Source: Paenibacillus polysaccharolyticus (GTDB lineage: Bacteria; Bacillota; Bacilli; Paenibacillales; Paenibacillaceae). From it: a DNA stretch of 64,000 nucleotides. The position numbers and the translations under genes are program-made. Of this stretch, positions 26,508-35,210 are shown in pieces; positions within the stretch are counted from its first letter, which is position 1; every line of letters starts with the position of its first letter. The notes beneath the pieces were generated by a model, which made no database searches, was not told the DNA's origin, and saw only the letters and a list, made by a program, of their open reading frames with translations. Location: positions 1 through 64,000 of the forward strand of contig NZ_FMVM01000011.1 in the NCBI RefSeq assembly GCF_900102085.1, written 5' to 3'.

Positions 26508-27263
26508 ATGAAGCTATTTAAAAGCAAATTCAAGATTGCTGGATTGATCATGTTATTGTTCCTATTTTCAACTATAGCGGTTTCTCTAAAAGTCTACGCA
26601 AAACCTGTGAATGCTGTGTTAGTGGATTATTCAGCCATGGAACGAATCGAAAAAAATGTATTCATAGAAGCTGACGCCGGGAGCGACGTGAAAACTCAAC
26701 TGCTTGAGTTTGTCAGGTCATCAGAAGATAAAGTGATTAATATATTCGGTAGTAGAGTTGCTTCTCCTTATGTAATAGTTGCATTAAGTCAGAGTGCATT
26801 AAATAAATATGCGGAAAATATAACGGGTCAAACGTACTATTATCCATGGAAGAATTATATAGTTATAGGACCGAAGGGATTAAATGAAAATGTAATTTCA
26901 CATGAGTTCACGCATGCAGAGTTGAGAGAAAGATTAGATCATAAAGACAAAGTTCCTGCTTGGTTTGATGAAGGACTGGCAACCATGATAGACGGTCGAT
27001 ATGTCAACAACGAAGACGTATGGAAAGAACATACGAATAATGGCGAGAAGCCTATTGATTATCAAACACTGGGATCACATGAAGCATTTAATAATTATGG
27101 AACCCGAGAGGCTTGGATTAACTATAACTTGGCATGTTACGAAGTTACCCGTTGGTTCAAAGTGGTGGGAAAGGATGGACTTCTCCAGTTAATTGATGGA
27201 TTGAATAATGGTAAAGAATTTGATAACCAATATCAATTAATCGAAAGTGAAATGATTGATTAG
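26508..27263 (+). CDS. Secreted gluzincin-type metallopeptidase-like protein
   Basis: 251 residues with an N-terminal signal peptide or anchor (KIAGLIMLLFLFSTIAVSLKVYA, split after Ala). The zinc site is HEFTH (about 131-135, HExxH form) followed by VPAWFDEGLATMID, whose Glu supplies the third ligand as in gluzincins. RBS GAGGATGGAG. Probably a surface or secreted peptidase of unknown target. Length is short for a full protease, so it may be a minimal or degenerate member. Confidence 0.75.
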   Translation: MKLFKSKFKIAGLIMLLFLFSTIAVSLKVYAKPVNAVLVDYSAMERIEKNVFIEADAGSDVKTQLLEFVRSSEDKVINIFGSRVASPYVIVALSQSALNKYAENITGQTYYYPWKNYIVIGPKGLNENVISHEFTHAELRERLDHKDKVPAWFDEGLATMIDGRYVNNEDVWKEHTNNGEKPIDYQTLGSHEAFNNYGTREAWINYNLACYEVTRWFKVVGKDGLLQLIDGLNNGKEFDNQYQLIESEMID

Positions 27264-27298
27264 CATTAAAGTCAAACAACAAACCGGAGGTGTGGAAA

Positions 27299-27886
27299 AT
27301 GAAGATTGAAGATGTTTACAACGATTTACCTGTGCTTGAGACTTCGAGAACGATACTTAGAAAAATTGAAAAGAATGATGTGCAGGATATTTATTCTTAC
27401 TGTAGTGACCCGGAAGTATCCAAATATACAACGTGGCATCCACATATGAAAATAGAGGATACCGAGAATTTTGTTGATTTCATCATAGATAAATATAATA
27501 AAAGCCAGATTAGCCCATGGGGGATACAAGATAAAACAACGGGCAAGATCATCGGAACTTGCGACTATGTAGGCTGGGAAATCCATCACCACAAAGCTGA
27601 GATTGGATACGCATTGTCAAGAGATTATTGGGGACAAGGTTATATGACGGAGTGTGTGGAGAAAATAATCCAATTTGGTTTTGAACATATGGACTTGGTT
27701 CGAATTGAAGCTAGATGTATATCAGCGAACACGGGTTCTTCAAGAGTCATGGAGAAAGCAGGCATGGAGTTTGAAGGGATTCATAGAAGGCATGTATTCA
27801 TTAAAGGGAAATTCGAAGACCTCAAAACGTATTCAATCATAAACGAGAATTCAGCGAAAAGAGTGGAAGATAACGTTGCCATCTGA
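27299..27886 (+). CDS. RimJ/RimL-type GNAT acetyltransferase
   Basis: 195 residues from ATG 27299, six bases after GGAGGTG. Contains LETSRTILRKIEKNDVQDIY, a KIIGTCDYVGWEIHHHKAEI strand pair, the acetyl-CoA loop ALSRDYWGQGYMTE, and ARCISANTGSSRVMEKAGME. A standard RimJ/RimL relative acting on an unknown amine. Its end overlaps the next gene by eleven bases. Confidence 0.87.
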   Translation: MKIEDVYNDLPVLETSRTILRKIEKNDVQDIYSYCSDPEVSKYTTWHPHMKIEDTENFVDFIIDKYNKSQISPWGIQDKTTGKIIGTCDYVGWEIHHHKAEIGYALSRDYWGQGYMTECVEKIIQFGFEHMDLVRIEARCISANTGSSRVMEKAGMEFEGIHRRHVFIKGKFEDLKTYSIINENSAKRVEDNVAI

Positions 27887-28385
27887 CAGAAAAAGAAGGC
27901 TTCAGACATTGTTGAAAAGAAACAAACTAAAAAATGAGGAAAGATTAACAAGTGTGTTGTTTGAAGAATGTTTGGCAGTATTAGGTAGTGATGTGATTGT
28001 TATGACCGATGAACGGTCAAAAGAAATATATAAATTATTTGAAGCGGAATTTAAAATCAATTTATATGGTCGAATAGAATGGGATTCATATAAAGCGTAT
28101 GAGGAAATGGATGAGAATACATTTGGAAATCGATATATGAACCAAGAAGAATATTATTATATATTATGGAGTCATGGATCAGATCCTGTAATCAAAGCAA
28201 GGTTGAATCAGATCGTTAAAAACCTGGAGGATGTTACTGCTGTTTCCCCAGATATATGGGTCTATCGAGAAGAGAGGCAGGTTATTGAACTCTTCCATGA
28301 TGGAATCGTAAGAGTGATGCAAAAGAAAGAAAGATTGTATACGCTGATGATTGAGGGTGGTAAAAATGAAGATCATAAGAGATAA
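27876..28385 (+). CDS. Immunity-like protein (CDI-immunity type), TTG start
   Basis: 169 residues if TTG 27876 is the start (GGAAG just upstream). Landmarks are LFEECLAVLGSDVIVMTDE, EEYYYILWSHGSDPVIKARL and DVTAVSPDIWVYREERQVIE. This pattern is what I associate with small proteins annotated as CDI toxin immunity proteins in Bacillota. The assignment is by memory of the family and not certain. Coupled upstream and downstream by overlaps, yet no toxin gene is nearby, as in orphan-immunity islands. Confidence 0.65.
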   Translation: MPSDRKRRLQTLLKRNKLKNEERLTSVLFEECLAVLGSDVIVMTDERSKEIYKLFEAEFKINLYGRIEWDSYKAYEEMDENTFGNRYMNQEEYYYILWSHGSDPVIKARLNQIVKNLEDVTAVSPDIWVYREERQVIELFHDGIVRVMQKKERLYTLMIEGGKNEDHKR

Positions 28386-28794
28386 AGAAGAACTCGAAGG
28401 CACTTGTTATATTGAAGTTTTACCAGGAAAGTATCTGGAAACGTGCTGGAATGACCACTCTATTTTTTTCGATGAAGAAGTGTTTGGTTATTTAGAAAAA
28501 GCCATATATGATATATATCCTAAATATGATCATTATGCATTTACTGAAATACATCGAGATACCTGGATGTTAATTCTTGAAAAATTAAATGAGCTTGTTG
28601 CTCTACTTGATGAGAAGGTAACAATGGGTGTGCTCAACGAACGTGTATATTTTTTCTTCGGTAGCTCTGAAGATGAGTTTCAACAAGATTTTGATCATAA
28701 TGTTCGGAGACTTCGAGAGTTAATTATAGAATTTGAAACATGGATGAAAGAACAATTGAGAACTCAAGAATATATTTCAGTTCTGGGGATTTAA
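28366..28794 (+). CDS. Unknown small acidic protein
   Basis: 142 residues from ATG 28366, after GAGGGTGG. Overlaps the preceding gene by 20 bases, suggesting coupling. Not recognised. Acidic and helical, with YIEVLPGKYLETCWNDHS and VYFFFGSSEDEFQQDFDHNV. No membrane segment or signal peptide. By context it may belong to the same immunity-like cluster. Confidence 0.65.
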   Translation: MKIIRDKEELEGTCYIEVLPGKYLETCWNDHSIFFDEEVFGYLEKAIYDIYPKYDHYAFTEIHRDTWMLILEKLNELVALLDEKVTMGVLNERVYFFFGSSEDEFQQDFDHNVRRLRELIIEFETWMKEQLRTQEYISVLGI

Positions 28795-28818
28795 CCAAGG
28801 ATGTTGGGAGGGGAAATA

Positions 28819-29328
28819 TTGCGAGTAAGTACATTTCTTGAAGAAAAAGATTTTAGCTTTAAAGATGTGGAATACTTGTCTCCAGAAATCAAAGCAGTGG
28901 TGGTCAATCATCATATTAATGTCACACAAGGAGAAAGTGAAAATATTGCACATATACATGTCCAATATTATGATAACTTGTCTTTTCAATGTAAAGTGAT
29001 TGATTTATACCAGGAGCATTCACCAAAGATCGCATGGATCAAAAATAGTTATGTAACAGATACATCGAATGATGATTTTGATTATGAGGATGTATTGCCT
29101 CCTTTTGGTGTTGTAGAGTTATATGATTTGGATATGAAATGTAATTCAGATTGTACAAAAGTCATGATCCAAGCTTTGTATCAATTAATGTTTAACTTCT
29201 TGCTGGAATATTTCAATGTGATTGTTTTTCATTCAAGGGAAGCTACGAATGTTATAGATCTTGAGAACATAAGATTTAAGCGTTTCATGATCAACGACGA
29301 ATTATATTATAGGTCGATTTCTTACTAA
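28819..29328 (+). CDS. Unknown protein
   Basis: About 169 residues if TTG 28819 is the start (GGGAGGGG six bases upstream). The ATG at 28801 has no room for an RBS. Not recognised. Acidic alpha/beta protein with EYLSPEIKAVVVNHHINVTQ, VLPPFGVVELYDLDMKCNSD and a hydrophobic stretch MIQALYQLMFNFLLEYFNVI that is probably buried, not membrane. The end of this gene is immediately followed by a small leftover frame. Confidence 0.65.
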   Translation: MRVSTFLEEKDFSFKDVEYLSPEIKAVVVNHHINVTQGESENIAHIHVQYYDNLSFQCKVIDLYQEHSPKIAWIKNSYVTDTSNDDFDYEDVLPPFGVVELYDLDMKCNSDCTKVMIQALYQLMFNFLLEYFNVIVFHSREATNVIDLENIRFKRFMINDELYYRSISY

Positions 29329-29344
29329 GTATAAAGAAAAGTTA

Positions 29345-29479
29345 TTGTTGAAGAATGAACAAGTGCTGTTTTTCGATCCAACTTTTCTCTCTGGCATTAA
29401 TATAGGTGGAATAGAGCAGTATGAATTTTGGCGGATTCATAAGGAAGAGGAAAAACAAGAGGTATATATCGAGCTTTAA
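29345..29479 (+). pseudogene. Possible gene fragment
   Basis: A 44-codon frame (TTG 29345 to TAA 29477-29479) reads LLKNEQVLFFDPTFLSGINI, then GGIEQYEFWRIHKEEEKQEV. It has protein-like composition but no RBS. It may be the C-terminal remnant of a lost gene, or chance. Confidence 0.3.
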
Positions 29480-29508
29480 TCAATCTAATACATTGGAAGT
29501 GGTCTTCA

Positions 29509-29820
29509 GTGAAGAATTTAGCGGTTGTTAGCTTGTATTTTTTGAGTGAGGTAGAAGGCGGACAGAAGGCAGCAATTACGGAGGACTTTTCGGCACCTAT
29601 CGTTTTTGATGTGGATCCAGATTTGCAATTTGGACTCTGGAGTGCTGTCGTGAAGTTACATAGTCAACCGGATGAACATAGGGAAGCCAGGGCTGATATG
29701 TATTATCTATTCCACAATTCAGAAGAAGTGCCGAATCATCTGTTGGAACCCGGCAACAGTTTCTCACTAAAAACGAATAAGACCATTGCCAAAGGAACGA
29801 TAGAATGGTTGAAGGAATGA
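29509..29820 (+). CDS. Small protein resembling an EF-Tu C-terminal beta-barrel
   Basis: 103 residues from GTG 29509 (GGAAGTGG six bases upstream). The features YFLSEVEGGQKAAITEDFSA, FGLWSAVVKL, a LLEPGNSFSLKTNKTIAKGT loop and IEWL end recall the third domain of EF-Tu (EGGR ... PGD...REGGRTIGAG). Such stand-alone EF-Tu-like barrels exist as hypothetical proteins in Bacillota. Function unknown. Confidence 0.6.
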   Translation: MKNLAVVSLYFLSEVEGGQKAAITEDFSAPIVFDVDPDLQFGLWSAVVKLHSQPDEHREARADMYYLFHNSEEVPNHLLEPGNSFSLKTNKTIAKGTIEWLKE

Positions 29821-29884
29821 TAAGAACATCAATCCTCGTAGGTTCAATAATATAAGGTATCATTTCAGAGATCGGAGGTAAACC

Positions 29885-30322
29885 ATGGACGTTGTGATTC
29901 GAGAAATCCGAGAGACGGACTATTCTGATGTAGTCATGTTATGGAACAATGACTTAGGCAGTCCGACTGTTACTTCTGATAATATATCTGCACGGATCGA
30001 AAGACTGAATTCAGATGAAAACTACAAAATAATAGTCGCCGTATCAGATAACAAGGTAGTTGGTTGTATTTCAATGGTGCAAATCATGGCATTGGAATAT
30101 GAGATAGGATACTTACAAATTAATGGTCTGGTTGTTCAAAAAAATGCTCAACAAAAAGGAATAGGCACTAAATTAATTGACCATGCCGAGGATTTTGCTT
30201 CAAAGAAAGGACTTTCTTACATGATATTAAATTGTGGATTTCAACGTACAAAAGCACATGAATTCTATGAATCTAAAGGATTTGATAGATTATCCTATTG
30301 TTTCACTAAAGCGGTAAGGTGA
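29885..30322 (+). CDS. GNAT-family N-acetyltransferase
   Basis: 145 residues, GGAGG upstream. GNAT fold: IREIRETDYSDVVMLW start, KIIVAVSDNKVVGCISMVQI, INGLVVQKNAQQKGIGTKLI (acetyl-CoA loop QQKGIGT), ending HEFYESKGFDRLSYCFTK. Acetylates an unknown amine. Single gene with its own RBS. Confidence 0.86.
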   Translation: MDVVIREIRETDYSDVVMLWNNDLGSPTVTSDNISARIERLNSDENYKIIVAVSDNKVVGCISMVQIMALEYEIGYLQINGLVVQKNAQQKGIGTKLIDHAEDFASKKGLSYMILNCGFQRTKAHEFYESKGFDRLSYCFTKAVR

Positions 30323-30396
30323 ATCAGTCCAATGGATGAGTATTAGACAAGGCGAAACATAACAGACAACGTAAATATACAAGGAGTTATGCATAA

Positions 30397-31194
30397 ATGG
30401 TAAATCATATGACCACATTGGGATTTCGTGTACATTCTCCAGAAGATTTTGAAAATATCGCCGAGTATGCACTCTCAACAGGAACCAGAATTAAAGCTAA
30501 ACATGGGCAATATGCTTTTGCTCTGGCAGGAGAAGGGATTGAGATATGGCTTCAAATAGATAAAAAAAATCAGGTTATCGGATTGAATCCACATTTTTCA
30601 GGTTCATCTCGTATGAATATCGGACTTACTGCAGAATTAAAGCCAGACGAAAACAATAAACTAGATGGCAGTTTTCATGCTTGGGCTGAACCCGATGATT
30701 CGATGGAATCTGGGAGTTATCCATTCGTTTTTGATGTACCTAACCGAGGCGTCTACGGGCAAATTCTGACTCCTCAGAGTATACATGTACAATTATCTGC
30801 ATTCGCACATGAAGTGACGATCTATAAAGATGAAGAAGAGTTTAACCTGTCCCAAGATAGTGAATTGAAATTTGCAGTGGAATCTTTTATCCCATCCGGA
30901 CTATTTGATAGTGAAGGTACGCCAAGTGCAACAGCCATTTTTACTGGGCGAATCGTAGAAACGGCAGAGATTGTTAATGAGCAGTCGAAGCTACGTTTCA
31001 CCTGGGCATTAGTCAGAACATTAGGTGGGGAGATTGATGTTGTCATTGATCAAGAACTCGTTAACAAGGAAATGATAGTCGGTGGCATTATTTCTGGTTC
31101 ATTCTGGCTTAGCGCAAAGTTCCAGGATGAACCTGTCATTAAGAAAAAAAGCAACGTGATTGAGAGAATATTTAGAAAAAATAATGAGAAATAA
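30397..31194 (+). CDS. Unknown beta-rich protein
   Basis: 265 residues. RBS AAGGAG ten bases before ATG. Not recognised. The protein is soluble, beta-strand-rich (GFRVHSPEDFENIAEYALST, then GEGIEIWLQIDKKNQVIGLN), and has an internal similarity to ligand-binding folds (TAIFTGRIVETAEIV near residues 190-205) with a basic C-terminus (KKKSNVIERIFRKNNEK). No signal peptide. No operon partner is certain. Confidence 0.65.
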   Translation: MVNHMTTLGFRVHSPEDFENIAEYALSTGTRIKAKHGQYAFALAGEGIEIWLQIDKKNQVIGLNPHFSGSSRMNIGLTAELKPDENNKLDGSFHAWAEPDDSMESGSYPFVFDVPNRGVYGQILTPQSIHVQLSAFAHEVTIYKDEEEFNLSQDSELKFAVESFIPSGLFDSEGTPSATAIFTGRIVETAEIVNEQSKLRFTWALVRTLGGEIDVVIDQELVNKEMIVGGIISGSFWLSAKFQDEPVIKKKSNVIERIFRKNNEK

Positions 31195-31227
31195 TATGAA
31201 ATTATAAAATTTTATATGGAGGTCTAT

Positions 31228-31488
31228 TTGAAGACTGAAGAAATACTCACAAGGATTATCAACGCATGGGACCCACTTGCACTTCTGGCTGGTGGGGCAC
31301 CAAGTAATGAATATGATATTGAGATAAAAGTGATATGCAAACAAGTAAACGCAGCAACGAACGAAACTCAAATAGCTCAAATCATTTATACAACATTTAG
31401 AGAAAAGACGGGCATTGAATTAAATCTATTGAGTTGCTTGAAGTGTGCATTTATAGTTGTTCAGGAGATAAAGGGTAATCAACAATGA
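31228..31488 (+). CDS. DUF1871-like small protein
   Basis: 86 residues if TTG 31228 is the start. GGAGG lies at 31218-31222, inside the codons of an upstream ATG. Key pattern: IINAWDPLALLAGGAPSNEY, then EIKVICKQVNAATNE, consistent with DUF1871 (INxWDPxxL ... DEYDxE). Helical, soluble, function unknown. Confidence 0.65.
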   Translation: MKTEEILTRIINAWDPLALLAGGAPSNEYDIEIKVICKQVNAATNETQIAQIIYTTFREKTGIELNLLSCLKCAFIVVQEIKGNQQ

Positions 31489-31580
31489 AAATAGAATAAA
31501 AAACTGAACCATGGATGTCATCTTTTAAAATAGTCACATCTATGCTGACATCTCATCCATACAACTGTGATGTCAAACAT

Positions 31581-31612
31581 GAGCCCCGCGATTCATTGTC
31601 GCGGGGTTTCTT
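31581..31612 (+). terminator. Rho-independent terminator
   Basis: CCCCGCGA (31584-31591) and TCGCGGGG (31599-31606) form a perfect eight-bp GC stem followed by TTTCTT. It lies in the 343-base gap 31489-31831, which holds no other feature I can support. Confidence 0.85.
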
Positions 31613-31831
31613 CATAAGGTAAGATAGAGAAGAAATGTCATATTTTTATTGTGAACGATGATGAGATGTTGAGTAACCGGGGCAATGTCATAAAGAGATA
31701 TTTGAAAAATAATTGATAATTAGGTGTAAAAGATGGTGGGATGGTTTGACTGAAATTCATATGTAATTCAATTGTTGGCAGGTACATTGATCTGATAATT
31801 GATACATATCAAATCTGAGGAGTGATCATGG

Positions 31832-32494
31832 TTGGATATTAATAATCAAAATGGTGATTTTCTTGGTAGAATTCAGATGGAAGCGCAGGAAAGTGATTAC
31901 GTCGTAGATCAAATTATACGTACTCTGAAACCAGGTGATGGAAAGGCCATCTACATTGCAAATGCTGGAGAGCACCAATTCACCCAGCAGACGAATTATG
32001 CTGCCGTTGAATGGGAGCACGGACTGGAGCAGTTGAAGGAAACACTGACGGAGTGGCAGCCGCAGTTTCCGGCCCATGCGGAAGTTGAGAGCATTCAGGT
32101 CTATTATGGATTCGATAATCTGACACCAGATGAGATTGAAGCTATGGCTGAAGAGAGCAGAACCACTGGACAGCAGGTCGTGATCCGCGATTTGCATCCA
32201 AACAACAAACTTGTAGGTATCCGAATCCAGTATCAAGGAGAAGGGGCACTGACCCTTCACATTTTTGGCACAACCAAAAGTCGAGTTTACCTGTCTGAGG
32301 ATGAATTGTCTCAGGTGAAACCGCTACGCGTTCGGGACGCGGAAGCATTTTATTTTTCGAATCACGGAATGGACCGGTTGATCTGGATTGAGGTTGGAAG
32401 TAACGGAAAGGCGCTGCAGTATGAACTGATCGGGCAGCAGCAGTCCGCAGCAGCTTTAATTCAAATCGCTGAAGGGATGAGCATAGAGTCTTAG
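31832..32494 (+). CDS. Unknown protein, TTG start
   Basis: 220 residues from TTG 31832, with TGAGGAG about ten bases upstream. Not recognised. Mixed alpha/beta, acidic, no membrane segment. Landmarks: IIRTLKPGDGKAIYIANAGE, VYYGFDNLTPDEIEAMAEES and GVYLSE-like strands near 150. GC is a little higher than in its neighbours. Confidence 0.6.
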   Translation: MDINNQNGDFLGRIQMEAQESDYVVDQIIRTLKPGDGKAIYIANAGEHQFTQQTNYAAVEWEHGLEQLKETLTEWQPQFPAHAEVESIQVYYGFDNLTPDEIEAMAEESRTTGQQVVIRDLHPNNKLVGIRIQYQGEGALTLHIFGTTKSRVYLSEDELSQVKPLRVRDAEAFYFSNHGMDRLIWIEVGSNGKALQYELIGQQQSAAALIQIAEGMSIES

Positions 32495-32522
32495 TTAAGC
32501 ATCGAAAAGGAAAGGAACAGAT

Positions 32523-33086
32523 ATGAATAACAGAAGATGGGCAGTACTTTCAACGGTTATCCTGATTATAGCAGCAATATTTATTTATCAGTATTACAAG
32601 TCAGACTCCCCAAGCGAGGCAATAACAGAGAAGGTTTTGAACCAAGATGGGTATACCGTCACGCTGAGATCAGAACATATTCCTGTTGAAATTTTTGTGA
32701 AACCCGAATGGATTAATTTTAATGTCGATGAACCCATGAAAAAAGATATCCAAGCAGCCGAGATCCACAACTCGACTCTACTACTGGATGTGGTAAACAG
32801 AGGTAACGATATTTATTTTTCGTTTAGAACGATCTTTAATATGAACAATCCTTCGGGAGCATTTATATATAATGGATACTTTACTGAAGAGGGAATTCAA
32901 ACTTATACGGATACAAATGTGAAATTGTACGATGAAAATGGTGAAGAAATCGCAGTAAGTCAAACAGGACTTGGTCCAGGTGCAGCATTTTCCTTTGGAA
33001 TTGAGGAGGAACAACAGAAGCTTATCAAGGAAGGGTTTTATGTGAAGTATAATGATTTTAATGTTTACAATTATATGGAAAAATAG
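32523..33086 (+). CDS. Membrane-anchored protein of unknown function
   Basis: 187 residues. One N-terminal membrane helix (WAVLSTVILIIAAIFIYQYY) with a small outside domain (EIFVKPEWINFNVDEPMK, SGAFIYNGYFTEEGIQTY, GEEIAVSQTGLGPGAAF). RBS GGAAAGGAACAG. Not recognised. Follows the previous gene by 28 bases and may share its transcript. Confidence 0.65.
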   Translation: MNNRRWAVLSTVILIIAAIFIYQYYKSDSPSEAITEKVLNQDGYTVTLRSEHIPVEIFVKPEWINFNVDEPMKKDIQAAEIHNSTLLLDVVNRGNDIYFSFRTIFNMNNPSGAFIYNGYFTEEGIQTYTDTNVKLYDENGEEIAVSQTGLGPGAAFSFGIEEEQQKLIKEGFYVKYNDFNVYNYMEK

Positions 33087-33172
33087 CAACTCATCATGAC
33101 TGAGTTCAGCGATCTGATGTGCCTTGTCATGAGGTGGATGGAGGATGTAAGTAGCTATATATGGAGGGTATC

Positions 33173-33652
33173 ATGGATATTGTAACCAAGCAGCTGAAGC
33201 TGGAAGAGCTTAGTGATTTGAAATATGAAGTCCATATTGGAGATTCCGAGGCAGTGAAATATTGCAAGATCATGATTCTAAAGTTCGTGGGTGAATATGG
33301 TTATGGTTCTGGTGGGAATTCAGATGCCATCTATATGTGTGCCATAGGCAAAGCGGTGTTGGAAGCATGGGAACCATCGGGGTTGATCCTTGATTTCAGT
33401 GAACTAACCTATGAATGGGGAGATCAGTTAGAAGATGTGTTCTATATTGGTGAGGATCAGTATCGTAACATCCCTTTTCCTGTAGCACTTATTGTAGGCG
33501 AACACTCGGAAGAAGCGATCAGAACGTTAATATTAGGGGTATACAGTGATCAGACCACTGATGATATTGACTGGGTGCACCGTGATCTGAACAGCGCCTG
33601 GACATTTATTGAGGAGAAATTGACGGAGTATGATCGGAATAAACGATTGTGA
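33173..33652 (+). CDS. Unknown small protein, STAS-like appearance
   Basis: 159 residues from ATG 33173, preceded by GGAGGG. The alternation of strands and helices (AVLEAWEPSGLILDFSELTY, then EWGDQLEDVFYIGEDQYRN, PVALIVGEHSEEAIRTLIL) resembles the STAS/SpoIIAA fold without its phospho-Ser signature. Soluble and acidic. Assignment tentative. Confidence 0.6.
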   Translation: MDIVTKQLKLEELSDLKYEVHIGDSEAVKYCKIMILKFVGEYGYGSGGNSDAIYMCAIGKAVLEAWEPSGLILDFSELTYEWGDQLEDVFYIGEDQYRNIPFPVALIVGEHSEEAIRTLILGVYSDQTTDDIDWVHRDLNSAWTFIEEKLTEYDRNKRL

Positions 33653-33687
33653 GATCCGTCGTGATAACCAAGGTATAAATAAATCCA

Positions 33688-33713
33688 AATGAAAAAGCCC
33701 CAACGTTGGGGCT
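33688..33713 (-). terminator. Terminator for the minus-strand gene 33778-34392
   Basis: AGCCCCAACGTTGGGGCT (33696-33713) is a perfect palindrome. On the minus strand it is followed by TTTTTC, so it terminates leftward transcription. It may also slow transcription from the plus gene ending at 33652. Confidence 0.8.
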
Positions 33714-33777
33714 AACTCCAATTTGATGTTAATTCATCGATAAAGGCCCATGGGAGGGATAAGATAGAGTCACATGG

Positions 33778-34392
33778 TTAGGAATCCTGATTCAGGTTGT
33801 ACTTTTTCATAACGAAGTCACGGAACGTCGAATACTCAGATAATTGTTGTGATGTGGAGGATTCAGGTAAGCTATATTGGCTTATGCCTTCCAAGCTGAA
33901 TTTTCCCAAGTTATCATTAATCAAACCGTAATCACCATAGGAATTTCTCAGCAAAAAAATCACACTTGTCTCACCCTGCTGTAGTTCTACATAATCATTC
34001 GCTGTATACTTAATATCTCCATCCAAGCTAACAGGTTCAATGATGGTTAATTCATTCTGATCTGAAGGGAAATCCTCAGGTTTCTTTACTATTTTCTTAA
34101 TCTTGATGTTGGTATTGGTGTGGAAGGATTGCATGGTTCCATCATCAAATGCAGTTATGACATGCTCACGATCCGCAAACCCGTCTGTTGCATATCCAAT
34201 CACGATTAATTCAGCAAACGCATCGAGCTTTTCCACTTCACTGAAGGTGATGGAGTTGGCCGGTAGATGGACTACGGTATAAACGTTTTGCTCCGGTTTG
34301 GATTGAACATTCATATATGTGATGATTGATACAGTGACGACGACTATGCATACAACGCATATCAGAACAGATTTTTTTTGAAATGAAAACAT
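33778..34392 (-). CDS. Signal-anchored protein of unknown function
   Basis: 204 residues, the only minus-strand gene in this long plus-strand run. N-terminal membrane helix (SVLICVVCIVVVTVSIITYM) followed by an outside domain: LDAFAELIVIGYATDGFADR, IKIKKIVKKPEDFPSDQNEL and ETSVIFLLRNSYGDYGLIND. The domain resembles small secreted proteins annotated as hypothetical in Bacillus. RBS AGAGAGGAT-like upstream. Function unknown. Confidence 0.68.
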   Translation of the reverse strand: MFSFQKKSVLICVVCIVVVTVSIITYMNVQSKPEQNVYTVVHLPANSITFSEVEKLDAFAELIVIGYATDGFADREHVITAFDDGTMQSFHTNTNIKIKKIVKKPEDFPSDQNELTIIEPVSLDGDIKYTANDYVELQQGETSVIFLLRNSYGDYGLINDNLGKFSLEGISQYSLPESSTSQQLSEYSTFRDFVMKKYNLNQDS

Positions 34393-34524
34393 TAGCTTAT
34401 CCTCTCTTAGATATTCTTTTCTCCACTTCTACTATTACATAAATGAGAATTATTGCAAATTATTTATAGGAGTAAAAACTGATAGATGAATGGATTTAGG
34501 AGATGAAACCAAAGGAGTTTTTTT

Positions 34525-35091
34525 ATGAAAACGATCATCTATATGGTTAGGCATGCCGAGTCCCCTTACAATGAAGGAACGGAAAGAACAAGAGGACTTA
34601 CCTTGAAGGGCAGGGAGAATGCGGCCAAAGTAACCGAGATATTAAAGGAAGAAGGAATACATACCATCATTTCGAGTCCGTATGCCAGGGCTGTTCTAAC
34701 TTTGGAGGGGCTGGCAACAGCTTTAGGGGTAGATATCCAGCTCATGGAGGATCTCCGAGAAAGGCATTTTTCAGATGAGGCTGTTGCGGATGAGGACTTT
34801 ACTGCTATCACGGAAAGAATGTTTGCTGACCCTGAGTATGCATTGCCCGGAGGCGAGTCTAACAAGGTGTGCCAGCATAGAGCTGTGAGCGGTTTGAAAC
34901 AGATTTTAAAAGAGTATTCTGGGAAAAAAGTAGCGATCGGCACACACGGACATGTCATGACGTTAATGATAAATGCCTTTGATCCAACGTACGGAGTGGA
35001 CTTTATCAATCAGATGAAGAAACCGGATATCTATCAATTGCAATTTGACGGGATGAGATTAGAGAAAGTCACTAGACTGTGGGAAGAATAG
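34525..35091 (+). CDS. Histidine phosphatase family protein
   Basis: 188 residues, RBS AAAGGAG. Phosphoglycerate-mutase-like fold: catalytic VRHAESPYNEG (RHxE with His about 9), EGIHTIISSPYARAVLTLEG, DLRERHFSDE (second acid/His region) and GTHGHVMTLM (second catalytic His). It removes phosphate from an unknown small molecule through a phospho-His intermediate. Length normal. Confidence 0.88.
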   Translation: MKTIIYMVRHAESPYNEGTERTRGLTLKGRENAAKVTEILKEEGIHTIISSPYARAVLTLEGLATALGVDIQLMEDLRERHFSDEAVADEDFTAITERMFADPEYALPGGESNKVCQHRAVSGLKQILKEYSGKKVAIGTHGHVMTLMINAFDPTYGVDFINQMKKPDIYQLQFDGMRLEKVTRLWEE

Positions 35092-35210
35092 GAGATGATT
35101 CCGATGGCAGGCGGCTAGATTGGCTGGTTTGCACATGAAGTAGAATGAAGATATTACGGAAGAATGAAGAGAGTGGTAGGGCTGCTTAAAAATGAGGGGA
35201 GAGAATATGG

